Assembly: GCF_031582905.1 (NCBI RefSeq)
Contig: NZ_CP133990.1
Span: 682,001 to 746,000, forward strand
Source: Pengzhenrongella sp031582905
GTDB taxonomy: Bacteria > Actinomycetota > Actinomycetes > Actinomycetales > Cellulomonadaceae
Direction of reading: 5' to 3'
DNA: 64,000 nucleotides
Made by a program: the position numbers and the translations under genes
Notes under the pieces: generated by a model
Database searches by the model: none
Told to the model about the DNA's origin: nothing
What the model saw: the letters and a program-made list of their open reading frames with translations, nothing else
Shown: piece after piece, positions 1 to 11,085 of the stretch
Layout: every line of letters starts with the position of its first letter
How positions within the stretch are numbered: the first letter of the stretch is position 1

Positions 1-963
1 GCACGGTCGTTCCGGGACGGCATCGACTACGCGCTCGCGCACGGGGCCGACGTCGTGGTCAACACCGACGGGGACAACCAGTACCCGCAGGACCGCATCG
101 GCGACCTGGTGCGCCCCATCCTGCTCGGTGAGGCGGACATCGTCATCGCCGACCGTCAGACCCACACGATCGAGCACTTCTCGGCGTTCAAGAAGCTCAT
201 GCAGCGGTTCGGCAGCCACATCGTCAACCGCGCGGCCAGCACCGAGCTGCCGGACGCGGCGAGCGGGTTCCGCGCCTACTCCCGGGCGTCGCTGCTGCGT
301 CTGAACCTCGTCACGCAGTTCAGCTACACCATGGAGACGATCATCCAGGCCGGCAACATGCGCCTGCAGATCGCCAGCGTGCCCGTGGTCACGAACCCCA
401 AGACCCGGGATTCCCGGCTGTTCAAGAACATCTTCCACCACATGGCGAAGTCGGGCTCCGCCATCGTCCGCAGCTTCCTCATGTTCAAGCCGTACGTCAT
501 CTTCGCGAGCCTCACGCTGCTGTTCGGCGTGCTGGCCGCGATCCCGCTCGTGCGCTTCCTGCTGCTGTGGGTCACGGGCGGGGACACCTCCGGCAACGTC
601 CAGTCGCTCATCTACGGCGCGATCATGGCCGTCGCGGCCCTCCTGTCGATCGCGCTCGGCGTCCTGTCGGACCTGCAGCGCACCAACCGCGTGCTGCTGG
701 AGGACCAGCTCGAGCGGGTCAAGGAGATGCAGTACCGGCGAGAGCCCGCGGTCCACGCCCGCGTGGTGGTCGACGGCGGTGCGTCGGGGCGCGTGCTGCC
801 CGACGGGTTCGACCTGGACCGGACGCTCCCGCGGTCCGCGGTGCCCGGTCCCGCCTCGAGCCGCGCGGACTCCAGCCCCACGGACGGCCGCCGCGTGGTC
901 GGTCGGGCGGACGACGTCGCCGAGGACCTCACCCGCGCGCCGGGGGCGCGTCAGACCAGGTAG
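1..963 (+). CDS. Family 2 glycosyltransferase, DPM1/GtrB-like (5' partial)
   Basis: The reading frame is open from the first base, so the start lies outside the window; 320 residues are visible. The visible part has the family 2 nucleotide-sugar/metal motif NTDGDNQYP, then a GSH...ASGFRAYSR stretch typical of polyprenyl-phosphate mannosyl/glucosyl transferases. Two hydrophobic helices follow (about residues 163-190 and 202-222), then a charged Arg/Asp-rich tail. Enzymes of this type move a sugar from a nucleotide donor to a membrane polyprenyl phosphate, giving the lipid-linked donor for extracytoplasmic glycosylation. The 3' end overlaps the convergent gene by 13 bp. Sugar specificity cannot be read from sequence. 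Confidence 0.85.
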   Translation, partial: ARSFRDGIDYALAHGADVVVNTDGDNQYPQDRIGDLVRPILLGEADIVIADRQTHTIEHFSAFKKLMQRFGSHIVNRAASTELPDAASGFRAYSRASLLRLNLVTQFSYTMETIIQAGNMRLQIASVPVVTNPKTRDSRLFKNIFHHMAKSGSAIVRSFLMFKPYVIFASLTLLFGVLAAIPLVRFLLLWVTGGDTSGNVQSLIYGAIMAVAALLSIALGVLSDLQRTNRVLLEDQLERVKEMQYRREPAVHARVVVDGGASGRVLPDGFDLDRTLPRSAVPGPASSRADSSPTDGRRVVGRADDVAEDLTRAPGARQTR

Positions 964-2021
964 CGCGCGACCTCGGCGCGCCCCACGGCGGCCGACCGCC
1001 ACATCGCCCGGCGCTCGGCCAGCGTGCGCGGGCTGCGCCGTGCGACGTGCAGCAGGGCGCGCACGCGCGCGACCCGCACGGGCCGTGGCTCGCTGCGGCG
1101 CAGCCACGCGAGCGCCGTCCCGGCCACCTGGCGGGCGGCGGAGGTCGCGACGACAGCGAGCGAGGCGTGCCGCCCGGCGACCACGAGGGAGTTGCGGGTG
1201 TTGTAGTACCGGAACAGCGGGCTGGCCGCGTCCGAGCTGGCGGCGTGGCGGTGGCGCGCGACCGCGCCGGCCTCGTACCGGACGGTCCAGCCGGCCGCCC
1301 GCATCCGCCAGGAGACGTCGGTGTCCTCGTAGTACAGGAACAGGTCGGGGTCGAAGCCGCCGACCTGCGCGAGGGCCGACGTGCGGAGCAGGGCGGCGCC
1401 GCCGCAGAAGCCCAAGACGTCCGCGTCGGTCGACTCGGTGCCGTCGACCGCGAGCCAGTCGCGGTCCACCCCCGCGCCGGCACGGGTCACCACGTTGCCG
1501 GTCGAGTTGACGACCCGGACGGCACCCGGCTCGTCCGGGTCGGCGGGCACGAGGTCCACGTCGCCACGGCGGAACGCCCCGGCGGGGACGGTGCCGCGGG
1601 CGGGGCGCTCCCGGTACCAGCCGTCGAGCAGGATCTTCGCCGTCACCGCGCCCACGCGCTCGTTCCCCGGAGCGTCGAGCGTCGCCAGGAGTCGCTCCAG
1701 CCCGTCCGGGTCGAGCGTCGCGTCGTTGTTCAGGAGCAGCACGGCGTCCGCGGTCACGTCGCGGGTGCCGGCCACGACGCCGCCCGCGAACCCGAGGTTC
1801 ACGGGATTGGTCACGAGACGCACACCGGGGTACCGGCTGCGCAGCAGCTCCGGGGTGCCGTCCTGCGAGGCGTTGTCGACCACGACGACCTCGAGCCGGT
1901 CGGCGACCGTCTGCCCCAGGAGCGAGTCGAGGCACGCGGGGAGCAGGTGTGCCCCGTTCCACGTCACGACGACGGCGCGGGCCGTCGGCCGTGCGCTCTC
2001 CGTCCTCAGGCGATCCCCCAT
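951..2021 (-). CDS. Family 2 glycosyltransferase, rhamnosyltransferase-like
   Basis: 356 residues, intact. The GT-A fold is recognisable: VVTWNG at the N-terminus, VVVDNASQDGT, the DxD-like LLLNNDATL near residue 98, a GGAALLR acceptor-loop motif and YYEDTDVSWR, whose acidic residues fit the catalytic base region. This layout is typical of rhamnosyl and other deoxyhexosyl transferases of surface polysaccharides (family knowledge). No membrane helix, so it acts on the cytoplasmic side. rmlC, rmlD and rmlA downstream make dTDP-L-rhamnose a plausible donor; that is inference. 78 bp separate its start from the end of the upstream GT4 gene on the same strand. Confidence 0.88.
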   Translation of the reverse strand: MGDRLRTESARPTARAVVVTWNGAHLLPACLDSLLGQTVADRLEVVVVDNASQDGTPELLRSRYPGVRLVTNPVNLGFAGGVVAGTRDVTADAVLLLNNDATLDPDGLERLLATLDAPGNERVGAVTAKILLDGWYRERPARGTVPAGAFRRGDVDLVPADPDEPGAVRVVNSTGNVVTRAGAGVDRDWLAVDGTESTDADVLGFCGGAALLRTSALAQVGGFDPDLFLYYEDTDVSWRMRAAGWTVRYEAGAVARHRHAASSDAASPLFRYYNTRNSLVVAGRHASLAVVATSAARQVAGTALAWLRRSEPRPVRVARVRALLHVARRSPRTLAERRAMWRSAAVGRAEVARYLV

Positions 2022-2099
2022 GGTGCCGCGACAGTATCGCGACCCGCCGCGCCGCCCGCGCCGCCCGTCGAAGGGCTCCTGCCTGACCGATCGAGCCGC

Positions 2100-3249
2100 T
2101 CAGCCCAGCGCGGCCCGGTAGGCCGCGACGTGCCCCTCGGCGCTCGCCGCCCAGGTGTACCGCGCGGCGTTGGCCCGGGCGCCCGTGGCCAGCTCGGCGT
2201 GCTGCGGCCCGGCCGCCTCGCCGATCGCACCGGCCAGCGCATCGGCGTCGAGCGGGTCCACGAGCAGCGCGCCCGCGCCGGCGATCTCGGCCATCGACGT
2301 CCCCGCGGACGTGACGACCGGCACGCCGTGTGCCATCGCCTCGAGCGCCGGCATCCCGAACCCCTCCCACAGCGACGGGAACGCGAACACCCGCGCACCC
2401 GCGTAGGCGCGGTGCAGGTCCACCTCGGCGAGCCGGCCGAGCGTGTGCACGCGGCCCTCGGGCAGCGCGGCGGCGAGCCGGGCGACGTCGGCGGCGGTGC
2501 CGCCCCAGCCGGCCGGACCGACCAGGACGAGGTCCAGGCCCGGGTCGTCGCGCAGCAGCCCACGGAACGCGGCGAGCAGCGTCGCCGCGTTCTTGCGCGG
2601 CTCGAAGGTGCCGCACCACAGCACGTACGGCCGCGTCAGGCCGTGGCCACGGCGGAAGCCGTCCACCTCCGCGTCGCTCACCGGCAGGGCGCGCACACCG
2701 TGGTGCACCACGTGCACCCGGCCCGGCTCGAGCCCCTCGGCGACGCAGTCCGACGCGGTGGTCGCGGACGGCACGACGACGGCGTCCGCCTCGCGCCGCA
2801 CGAGGTCCAGCGCACGACGGAAGAACACGTTCCCGCGCGCGGTGAAGTGCCCCGGGTCGCGCAGGAACGCGAGGTCGTGGACGGTCACCACGAGCGGACC
2901 CGTGCGCGGCGGGATCGCCCAGGTGGTGGCGTGCAGCACCCGGGCGACGCGGTCCCCGGCGGAGCGGGAGGGCCGCGGCAGGAGGAGCGCGCCGGCCCGG
3001 CCGCGCGCGCGGGACCATGCCTCGTACAGGAGCGGCCGCGGCAGCGGCGAGTGGTGGACCGGCATCGTCGGGGGCAGCGCGTGGGACGGCTCACCGGTCC
3101 GGCGTGCCGCGAGCCCGTCGACCGACGTCCCGGGTCGTGCGGCGAGGGCGCGCGCGAGCTCGGCGACGTACGTGCCCGAGCCCCCGGGACCGGCTGCCAC
3201 AGCTGCTCGACGGTCAGCGTCACGGCGAGGTCCGGCGGGGGAGTGCCAC
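2100..3249 (-). CDS. Family 4 (GT-B) glycosyltransferase, two frameshifts
   Basis: Restored product about 383 residues. N-terminal VEQLWQPVPGGSGTYVAELA is the family start with the Gly-rich loop; the C-terminal half has FEPRKN, a GWGG loop and the donor-binding E-x7-E in WEGFGMPALEAMAHG. The frame is broken in two C runs (minus strand): at 3181-3185, one base short to join PVPG to GSGTY, and at 3237-3241, one base short to join the start to the conserved N-terminus. I chose GTG at 3249 because a perfect TAGGCT lies exactly 6 nt upstream, the leaderless pattern used elsewhere here, and restoring one C puts it in frame. Divergent from the metzincin gene. Mannosyl or rhamnosyl transfer is plausible but unproven. 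Confidence 0.85.
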
Positions 3250-3340
3250 CCGACGAGCCTAGGCCTTCTGCTCAGCTCGGCCCCGCGGCGGTCGATGGGT
3301 CCCGCGGACCCGTCCGTCCCGTCGACCCTCCTGGAGCACC

Positions 3341-5802
3341 ATGCGCCCCTCCGCCGCCCGTCCGCCGCGGGTCGACGTCCTGCGCCGTCCCGCAGCCGCC
3401 CCTCCGGGTGGCGGTCCCGCCCGGCAGCGCACCGCGCCCTCGGTGGTGACCTCCGTGCTGGCCGGTGGTCTGGTCGGCGCCCTCGTCGTCGGGCTCGGGG
3501 CGGGCGCGGCGGCAGCCGCGGCGCCTGACTCGACGCTCACGGTCACCGGGACGGTCCGCGTCGTGCTGCCCGAGGTCACCGGCGACGGGCCCGCGGCCGA
3601 GGTCCGGACGCTGGTCGAGGCCGACGGCGTGCTCCACGACCTGACCGGGCACCCGGCGGTGGCCGACGTGGCCACCGGCAGCGACGTCGTCCTCACCCTC
3701 GAGGCCGACCGTGGCCGGACGCCGGCCGATGCGCTGGCCGCGGTCGCCGAGGCGACCGGGACCGACACCCGGGCCCCCGACGGCACCGCCGAGCTCGTCC
3801 GGGTGGCGCCCGTCCACGAGGCGGGCACGACGGCGGTCCGCGACGCGGTCGTCACCGGGCGACACACGCTCACCGTGCTCCCCGTCTACGGCAGCAGGCC
3901 GGACGGGCAGACGAGGCAGACCCTCACGGCCCGTGTGGAGGGTGTGGCCCGGTACTGGTCGGACCAGACCGGCGGCCGGATCACGTTCGGCACGAGCGTG
4001 CGGGAGTGGGCGAGGTACGACGAGCCCGCGACCTGCGAGCCCGACGCCATCTGGAACAACGCGATGGCGGCTCACGGCAACCCGCCGGTCTCCGCGACGC
4101 AGCACGTCCTCGTCTACTTCCCGTACCGGGACTGCCGCGGCTGGGACGGGCTCGCGACGGTCGGCGGGGGTCAGATCTGGCTCAACGGCAGCGCGACGGA
4201 GGACGTCGTCGCGCACGAGCTCGGGCACAACCTCGGTCTCGGTCACGCGAACACCCTGACCTGCGGCCCGAGCGCCGCGCGGGCGAGCCTCGCCGGGGAG
4301 TACACCGGGAGCTACCCGCCGGTCTTCTCGCGCTGCACGCCGGGGAGTACCAGGACCGCGCCGACGTCATGGGCTTCGGCACCTCCCTGCCGACCGGCAA
4401 CCTCACCAGCGCCGGTGCCGACGTCATCGGGATGCTCACGGCGCACCGGATCACCGCCACGTCCGTCACCGAGCCGGTGACCGTCGACCTCGCGCCGCTC
4501 GCGAGCGTGGGTGCCCGTCGTGCGGTCGTGCTGCCCGCACCCGGGATCGCGGGTGGGCAGCTGTACGTGGACTTCCGCCCGGCGGTCGGCCGGGACGTGC
4601 GCATGACGGGGTGGGCCGGTGTCCAGGTCCATCTGCGCGCGCCCGACAGTCGCGGTGTGCCCCAGACGTACCTGCTCGACATGGCGCCCACGACGCACCA
4701 GCCGTTCAGCTCGCCGGCGTTCCCGGCCGGGCGGAGCTGGACCGTCCCCGGCACCCAGCTGACGGTCACGGTCGAGTCGGTGGGGACCACGGCGCGCGTC
4801 ACGGTCGCCTCGGGCGAGGCGGAGGGCACCCCCGGCACCCCGTCGCCCAAGCCCTCACCGACCCCCTCGCCGAGCCCCTCACCGACCGCACCGCCCCCCA
4901 GCGGCGACACCGTGGCGCCCACGCGCGCCGTCGTGACGTCCCCCGCGGAGCGGGCGGTCGTGACCGGGGGCGCCGTCGTGCGCTGGCAGCCGAGCACCGA
5001 CGCGGTGGGCGTCACGGCCTACGACGTCGTCGTCGACGGCAAGGTCACGCGGCGGGTCGGCGCGGGCGCCGTGTCCGCGGACCTCGGCGCGCTGCCCGTG
5101 GGTCCGCACAGCGTCGCGGTCGACGCGGTGGACGCCGCCGGCAACCGTGCCCGTGGTGCCGCCGTGCGCTTCACCGTGGTCGCCGACGCGACGCAGCGGT
5201 ACGTCGCACGCGTCTACGGGGACCTGTTCCGGCGCACGCCCGACCGTGCCGGCCTGCTCGACTGGTCCTCGGCGCTCGGCGCGGGCACCCCGAGGATCGC
5301 CGTCGCCAACGCCATCACGTCCTCCGACGAGTACCGCGGTCGACTCATCCAGAACGCGTACGTGACCTACCTGGGGCGGAGCGCGGAGAGCGCCGGTCTG
5401 GCCTCGTGGCTCGGGGCGATGCGGCGAGGCCTGAACATCCAGGGCATGGAGGCCGGCTTCGTCGCCTCGGCCGAGTACTACGCGCAGTCCGGCTCCGACG
5501 ACGCCCGGTGGGTGACCCGGCTCTACCAGCACGTCCTGGACCGTACTCCCGCGCCCGCCGAGGTGCGGCACTGGACGCGCGAGCTGGCGGTCGGCGCCGG
5601 GCGCGAGTCCGTCGCCCGCGGGTTCCTGCTGTCGACCGAGCACCTGACCACGGTGGTCGACGGGCACTATCGCGAGCTGCTGGGGCGTGGCATCGACCGG
5701 ACGGGCGCCGCGCACTGGGTCACCCAGATCCAGCGCGGGGTGCGCGTGGAGGCCATCGTCGGCGGGATCATCGCGAGCGCGGAGTACGGCGCTCGAGGGT
5801 GA
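3341..5802 (+). CDS. Secreted metzincin-type metalloprotease with DUF4214 C-terminus, one frameshift
   Basis: Restored product about 820 residues. N-terminus: Arg-rich segment then one long hydrophobic stretch ending in Ala repeats (about 35-62), a signal peptide or signal anchor. The zinc site HELGHNLGLGH (near residue 292) fits HExxHxxGxxH, and VMGFG about 50 residues later is the Met-turn, as in gametolysin-like M11 or reprolysin-like families. Then a beta-rich region, a Pro/Ser/Thr linker (near 507), an Ig/Fn3-like domain and about 200 residues of repeats of the DUF4214 type (YVARVYGDLFRRTPDRAG, AYVTYLGRSAESAGL, LYQHVLDRTPAPAE). The G run at 4342-4345 is one base short: CTPG should continue EYQDRADVMG. 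Likely matures or remodels surface proteins; substrate unknown. Confidence 0.85.
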
Positions 5803-5808
5803 CGTCGG

Positions 5809-6796
5809 TCACGGCGCGACGTCCCGGGCCGGGGACTCGTCCGACGCCGGCAGGTCGTCGGGGCCGAGGTCGTCGGGGCGTGGCCCACGACGCGCGAAGA
5901 CCAGTGCGCCGGCGGCGACCAACCCGTCACCGAGCGTCGTCACGACCCTGCTGATGATGGCCAGCGCCAAGGCGTCGGCAGGGTCGAGCGTCCCGCTGAG
6001 GGCCAGCACGAGGGCCGCCTCCCGAGCGCCGAGGCCGGCCGGCGCCAGCACGACGACGAACCCGACGACCCAGGCCAGCGCGAAGGCGCCGGTCGCCAGC
6101 CAGTAGCCGACGGCCCCCGCCCCGTCGAGGTCCCTGGCGATGAGCCACGCCTGGAAGCCGAAGCACATCCACATGCCGGACGACCATGCGGCGGACCGGA
6201 CGAGGTCCCGGCCGCGCAGGTCCGTCACGGGCGTCGCCCTTCGTGCCGCACGTGCGACCACCGCGAGCAGCCGGCTGAGCACGGACGGCACGAGGACCGT
6301 TGCCGCGAGCGGGACGCCGAGGAGGAGCCACCAGTACGTGCGCCGGACCTCGGCGTCCGGCAGGACGAGGAGCGCACACGCGAAGGCGCCGCTCGTCACC
6401 ACGCCGACAGCCATGCCGACGAGCGCGCCGGTCGCGCTACGTGCCCGGGAGATCCCTGAGTCCCGGGTCAGCTCCATCTGTGCCACCACGGGCCACACGC
6501 TGCCCGGCACGTACTTGCCCAGCTGCGACAGGAAGAAGGCCCGGGCGGCCGGACGCACGCGCAGGCCGCCACCCACGGCTGCCATGGCGGCGCGCCACGA
6601 CAGCATGTTGAGGCACAGCGCCGCGAGCGTCGACAGCAGGGCCAGCAGGAGGGTGGTCGGCGCCAGCGACGTGAACGCCGCGCTCACCCTCCCGCTGGCG
6701 GTAGACGGCGACGCCCAGGAGCGCCAGCGCGACCACCACGAAGGCGACTCGCAGCAGAGTGCCCACCGACGGGCGGGTACGCGGGACGTCGCTCAT
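5809..6796 (-). CDS. LPG-synthase-type (UPF0104) multi-helix membrane protein, one frameshift
   Basis: Restored product about 328 residues with roughly eight hydrophobic helices. Motifs typical of the lysylphosphatidylglycerol synthase transmembrane region are visible: LSWRAAMAAVG, QLGKYVPGSVWPVVAQ, and near the C-terminus APAGLGAREAALVLAL. In polysaccharide loci such proteins are thought to handle lipid-linked intermediates or lipids; no aminoacyl-transferase domain is attached. The first helix (LLRVAFVVVALALLGVAVY) is in another frame from ATG 6796; the junction is at 6687-6693, where one extra base (or two missing) is needed, unlike the other breaks in this window. Converges with the protease gene 6 bp away. 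Confidence 0.8.
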
Positions 6797-7004
6797 GTGG
6801 CAGGGTCGGCGACGACGACGGTGCCGGACCGAGCGCGACCGAGGCGGCCGCCCCGGTGGTCGGCCCTCTCGCACGAGGTGCTGTTCACGTCGGCGCTCCG
6901 TCCGGGCGGACGGGGAGGTGGCTGCAGGACGCGAGGCATCCCGAGAGCCTAGCCGCGGGCCGGCGCGCACCCCCGACGCGTCGGCCGTCGCGTATCGTGC
7001 GGTG

Positions 7005-8089
7005 ATGCCCGACGCGACCCTCTTCGTCACGCGGAAGTTCCCGCCGTCGGTCGGCGGCATGGAGACGCTCGCGAACGACGTCTGGGCCACGATGTCCGCG
7101 GGGCGGCCCGGCCGGGACGTGCTCGTGGCCCACGGAGGCACCAACGCTCGCATGCCGCTGTGGCTGGTGCCGGCGGCGTGGACGGTGGCGGCCGCGGTGC
7201 TGCGTCGGCGGGTGTCCAGAGTGCTGGTCGGGGACGTGGTGCTCTACCAGCTCCTGCGACCGCTGCTGCTCCTGCTGCGCGTCCCGCACGCGACCATGGC
7301 GATGGGCAAGGACGTCGTGTGGACGCAGCCCCTGTACCAGTGGTGCCTGCGTCGAGTGCTGCCGCATGCCCCGCTGGTGCTGGCGATCAGCAGGGCGACC
7401 GCGGACTCGGTGGTCGCCGCTGGTGTGGACCGCTCGCGCGTGCACATCGTGCGGTTGGGTGCCGAGCAGCCGGCCGCCTCACCGGGCACCGTCGAAGCAC
7501 GCGCTGCGGTGCGCGACCGGTACGCCGTACCCGATTCGTCGCTGGTCGTCCTCACGCTGGGCCGTCTCGTGCGTCGCAAGGGGTGCGGTGGTTCGTGCAC
7601 GAGGTGCTCCCCGACGTCGACGGGGTCGTGTACCTCGTCGCTGGGGAAGGCCCCGAGGCAGCGGACATCGAGGACGCCGCCCGCCGGCGAGGGGTGGTGG
7701 ATCGCGTGCGCCTGCTCGGCGCCGTCAGCGCGCAGGACAAGGAGCTCCTCATGCGCGGCTCGGACGTGTTCGTGCAGCCGAACGTGCCCGTCCCGGGTGA
7801 CATGGAGGGCTTCGGGCTGGTCGCGGTGGAGGCCGCGATGCGCGGCGCCCTGGTCCTCGCCGCCGACCTGGAGGGCCTCCGAGATGCGGTGGTGCACGAG
7901 CAGACCGGCCTGCTCCTCCCGGCGCAGGACGCAGGCGCGTGGCGACGTCGTCTCCGGGGGCTGACCGGTGACCGTCGGCAGGCGCACACGCTCGCGGAGC
8001 GCTACTCCACGCAGGCCCGTCGTCGCTACGACCGGGAGCTGATGGGCCAGCAGCTGCACGACGTGCTCGCCAAGCACGAGGCCGACTGA
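7005..8089 (+). CDS. Family 4 glycosyltransferase (PimB/mannosyltransferase-like), one frameshift
   Basis: Restored product about 361 residues. Starts MPDATLFVTRKFPPSVGGME, the typical GT4 N-terminus with a Gly loop, has RLGAEQ and TLGRLVRRKGV in the middle, and ends with EGFGLVAVEAAMRG, the donor-binding acidic motif. The G run at 7580-7583 is one base short; restoring it joins RRKG to VRWFVHEVLPD. ATG 7005 is chosen because TATCGT at 6993-6998 sits exactly 6 nt before it (leaderless). RRKG and the C-terminal loop resemble phosphatidylinositol mannosyltransferase relatives, but the acceptor is unknown. The next gene is a second GT4. Confidence 0.85.
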
Positions 8090-8132
8090 CCGGGTCGCTC
8101 ACGAGCGGGTGGCACCGCCCTACGATCGCCCG

Positions 8133-9260
8133 ATGCGCATCCTCCTCGACGCGACCGCCATCCCCGCCGACCGCGGGGGCGTGGGCCGGTACGTCGACGA
8201 GCTGCTGCCGGCGCTCACCGGGCTCGGCGCGGACCTCGTGGTCGCGTGCCAGCCCCGTGACGCCGCCACGATGTCGGCGCTCGTCCCGGGCGGCGAGGTG
8301 GTCCCCGCCCCCGCCGCGGTCGGGCGACGGCCGGTGCGGATGGCGTGGGAGCAGGTCGGTCTGCCCCGGCTCGTGCGGGCTGTCCGGGCGGACGTGCTGC
8401 ACAGCCCGCACTACACGATGCCGCAGGTGGCCGGGTGCCCCGTCGTGGTGACCCTGCACGACGCGACGTTCTTCAGCCATCCGGAGCTGCACTCCCCGGT
8501 CAAGGCGCGCTTCTTCCGCGCCGCGACCCGGCTGGCGGTCCGGCGCGCCGCGGGCCTCGTGGTGCCCTCGGCCGCGACCCGCGACGAGGTGCTGCGGTTC
8601 ACCGGCGGGGACGCCGGCCGCTTCCACGTCGCGCACCACGGCGTGGACGCCGGCGTCTTCCATCCCGTCGACGACGCCGAGCGCGCGCGGGTACGGCGGT
8701 CGCTGGGGCTGGGCACGCGCGACTACGTCGGCTTCCTCGGCACGCTCGAGCCCCGTAAGAACGTCCCCGCGCTCATCCGGGGCTGGGCCAGGTCGGTCGA
8801 GGGGCTCCCCGACCCGCCCGCGCTCGTGCTGGCCGGCGGGCGCGGATGGGACGACGCCGTCGACCCGGCCGTCGCCGCGGTGCCCGACCACCTGCAGGTG
8901 GTGCGCCCGGGCTACCTGCCGCTGGCCGACCTGCCGGGATTCCTCTCCGGCGCGATCGTGCTCGCGTACCCGAGCCTCGGCGAGGGCTTCGGCCTGCCCG
9001 TGCTCGAGGCGATGGCATGCGGGGCGGCGGTGCTCACCACCCGCGAGCTGTCCCTGCCCGAGGTCGGTGGCGACGCGGTCGCCTACTGCGGGGTCGAGGA
9101 GACGGCCATCGCGGCCGGGCTCGCCGAGCTGCTGGCCGACCCGGTCGGGCGCGCGCGACTCTCGGCTGCGGCCGTCGTACGCGCAGCGAGCTTCACCTGG
9201 ACCGCGGCAGCCGAGGTGCACCTGCGCGCGTACGAGCGCGCGGCTCGTTCGCGCCGCTGA
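8133..9260 (+). CDS. Family 4 glycosyltransferase (mannosyltransferase-like)
   Basis: 375 residues, intact. MRILLDATAIPADRGGVGRY is the family N-terminal Gly-loop; LHDATFFSHPE, HHGVDAGVF, LGTLEPRKN and GEGFGLPVLEAMACG are the usual GT4 landmarks, the last with the E-x7-E that contacts the nucleotide sugar. Soluble and cytosolic. ATG 8133 is preferred over an earlier in-frame GTG because TACGAT lies 6 nt upstream at 8121-8126, a leaderless promoter, and because homologues begin at this motif. Part of the glycosyltransferase run; linkage made is unknown. Confidence 0.88.
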   Translation: MRILLDATAIPADRGGVGRYVDELLPALTGLGADLVVACQPRDAATMSALVPGGEVVPAPAAVGRRPVRMAWEQVGLPRLVRAVRADVLHSPHYTMPQVAGCPVVVTLHDATFFSHPELHSPVKARFFRAATRLAVRRAAGLVVPSAATRDEVLRFTGGDAGRFHVAHHGVDAGVFHPVDDAERARVRRSLGLGTRDYVGFLGTLEPRKNVPALIRGWARSVEGLPDPPALVLAGGRGWDDAVDPAVAAVPDHLQVVRPGYLPLADLPGFLSGAIVLAYPSLGEGFGLPVLEAMACGAAVLTTRELSLPEVGGDAVAYCGVEETAIAAGLAELLADPVGRARLSAAAVVRAASFTWTAAAEVHLRAYERAARSRR

Positions 9261-9367
9261 GGTGGCGCCCGACTGAGGTGGCGCACGACGAGATCCGGCG
9301 AGTGCGGCCGGGTCCCCGCCGGGGTGCGTGCGGGGCCGCCACGTGCCGCGGGACGACGGCGGCGCGC

Positions 9368-9373
9368 ACCTAT
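9368..9373 (+). promoter_or_regulatory. Candidate -10 box (TATACT) for the DUF2142 gene
   Basis: TATACT is close to the sigma-70 consensus and lies 62 bp upstream of the chosen ATG. No convincing -35 was seen. Confidence 0.45.
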
Positions 9374-9435
9374 ACTTCAGGCGCTCGGCGGCCGCTCCGG
9401 CCATGGAACCCGTACGACGAGGAGCCCCACGCACC

Positions 9436-11015
9436 ATGGCGCAGAGCCCGACCGGCAGCCGCACCGACTCCCGGGTCGGGGCGACCTGGCCGTGGGTGGG
9501 CGTGGCAGCCCTGCTCATGGGGATCGTCGCGCTGTGGTCCCTGGCCATGCCGCTGATGGCGTCCCCGGACGAGGGCAGCCACGTGGTCAAGGCCGCCGCC
9601 GTCGCCCGCGGCCAGTGGAGCGGCACCCTCGGGCCGCCGCCGACGGACACGTCGCGACCGGGCGCGGCCACGGTCGTCGAGCTGCCGAACGACATCGCCC
9701 AGACGCTGGTGCTGCCGAACTGCTACGCGTTCCAGCCCGACCAGCCCGCAGACTGCGCGCCGGACCTTCCCGGGCGGACCGGGCAGACCGTCGCCGTGGA
9801 GACCTTCGCCGGGCAGTACCCCCCGCTGTACTACCTGCTCGTGGGCTGGCCCTCGCTCCTGCTGACGGGTGAGGCAGCCGTGTACGGCATGCGGCTGGCG
9901 TCGGCGCTCATCTCCGTGGTGATGGTGACGTGGGGTGCGTACCGGCTCCGTCAGGTCCTGCCCCGGCACGTGGCCACCTGGGGGTGCGTGGCGGCGCTGA
10001 CGCCGATGTGCTTCTTCCTGTTCGGCACGGTCAACCCGAACGGCTGGGAGATCGCGACGGCGTTCAGCTTCTGGACCGCCTGCCTCGCGCTCGTGGTCCC
10101 GCGCGGCCGCATCACGACGGGCGCGCTCGTGCACGCCGGTGTCGCGGGCGCACTCCTGGTGAACATCCGCGACAGCTCTCCGTTCTGGGCGCTCGCGGTC
10201 GTCGTGGTCGTCGCCGTCGTCGCGCCCGCTGGTCGTCTGCGACAGCTGGTGCGTCACAGGCTGGCTCCCTGGGTCGCTGGTCTGGCGGTGCTGTCCGGCC
10301 TCGCCATGGCGGCGTGGACGGCCACGCACGGTGGGGCTGTGTCCGCGCGGGGACTGCACCCGCGCCTCGCCGACCAGGCGGTGGCACTCCTGGAGATCTC
10401 GGGCAGCAGCTACAACTACCTCCAGCAGATGATCGGGAACTTCGGGTGGCTCGACACCCCTCGCCGCCCGTCACGTTCATCGGCTGGTACGCCGCGCTGG
10501 GTGTGCTCGTCCTGCTCGCGTTCGCCGCGAGCACCCGGCTCCGGACCCGGCTCGCGCTCGGGCTGGTCCTGCTCGGGGTCGCCGCGGCGCCGTTCCTCCA
10601 GCTGCCGACCGCGCCCGACGCCGGCCTCATCTGGCAGGGGCGCTATGCGCTGCCCCTCGCCGTCGGGGTGGCCCTGGTGGCGGCGACGGCGATCGGCATG
10701 TCGGACGGGACGACGGACGACGCGCCCGCCGCGGACGTCGACGTGGCGAGGCGGGTGTTCGCGGTGACCCTGCCGGTGCTGGTCGTGGCGCACGTCGCCG
10801 GCTTCTACTGGGCGCTGCGGCGCTACAGCGAGGGCGCGACCGGCGACCTCGTGACGGATGCGCCGGACTGGCAGTCCCCGGTCGGGTTCCTCACCGGGGC
10901 CGCCGCGTACGCCGTGCTCTGGCTGGTGCTGGCGCTCGTCTGCCGCAGGGACGGCCGTGCGCAGGTCCGCGAGCAGCCGGCCGCCCCGCGACCCGTGCTC
11001 GACCGGTCCTCGTAG
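9436..11015 (+). CDS. DUF2142 family multi-spanning membrane protein, one frameshift
   Basis: Restored product about 526 residues. The N-terminal extracytoplasmic motif MPLMASPDEGSHVVKAAAVA (D-E near the first helix) and YYLLVGWPSLLLTG are the DUF2142 signature; about ten to twelve hydrophobic helices follow. The fold resembles GT-C glycosyltransferases/mannosyltransferases that use polyprenyl-linked sugars, so a role with the neighbouring GT2 and GtrA is plausible. The C run at 10457-10460 is one base short: WLDTP should continue SPPVTFIGWYAALG. Start ATG 9436 has GGAG about 11 nt upstream; ATG 9403 is an alternative. Confidence 0.82.
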
Positions 11016-11085
11016 TCTCGGCGCCGCGCGTGCAGCACGCGCCGCACGTGCCGCCCGTGCGTGCGGGACGGGACGGGCGGACCGG

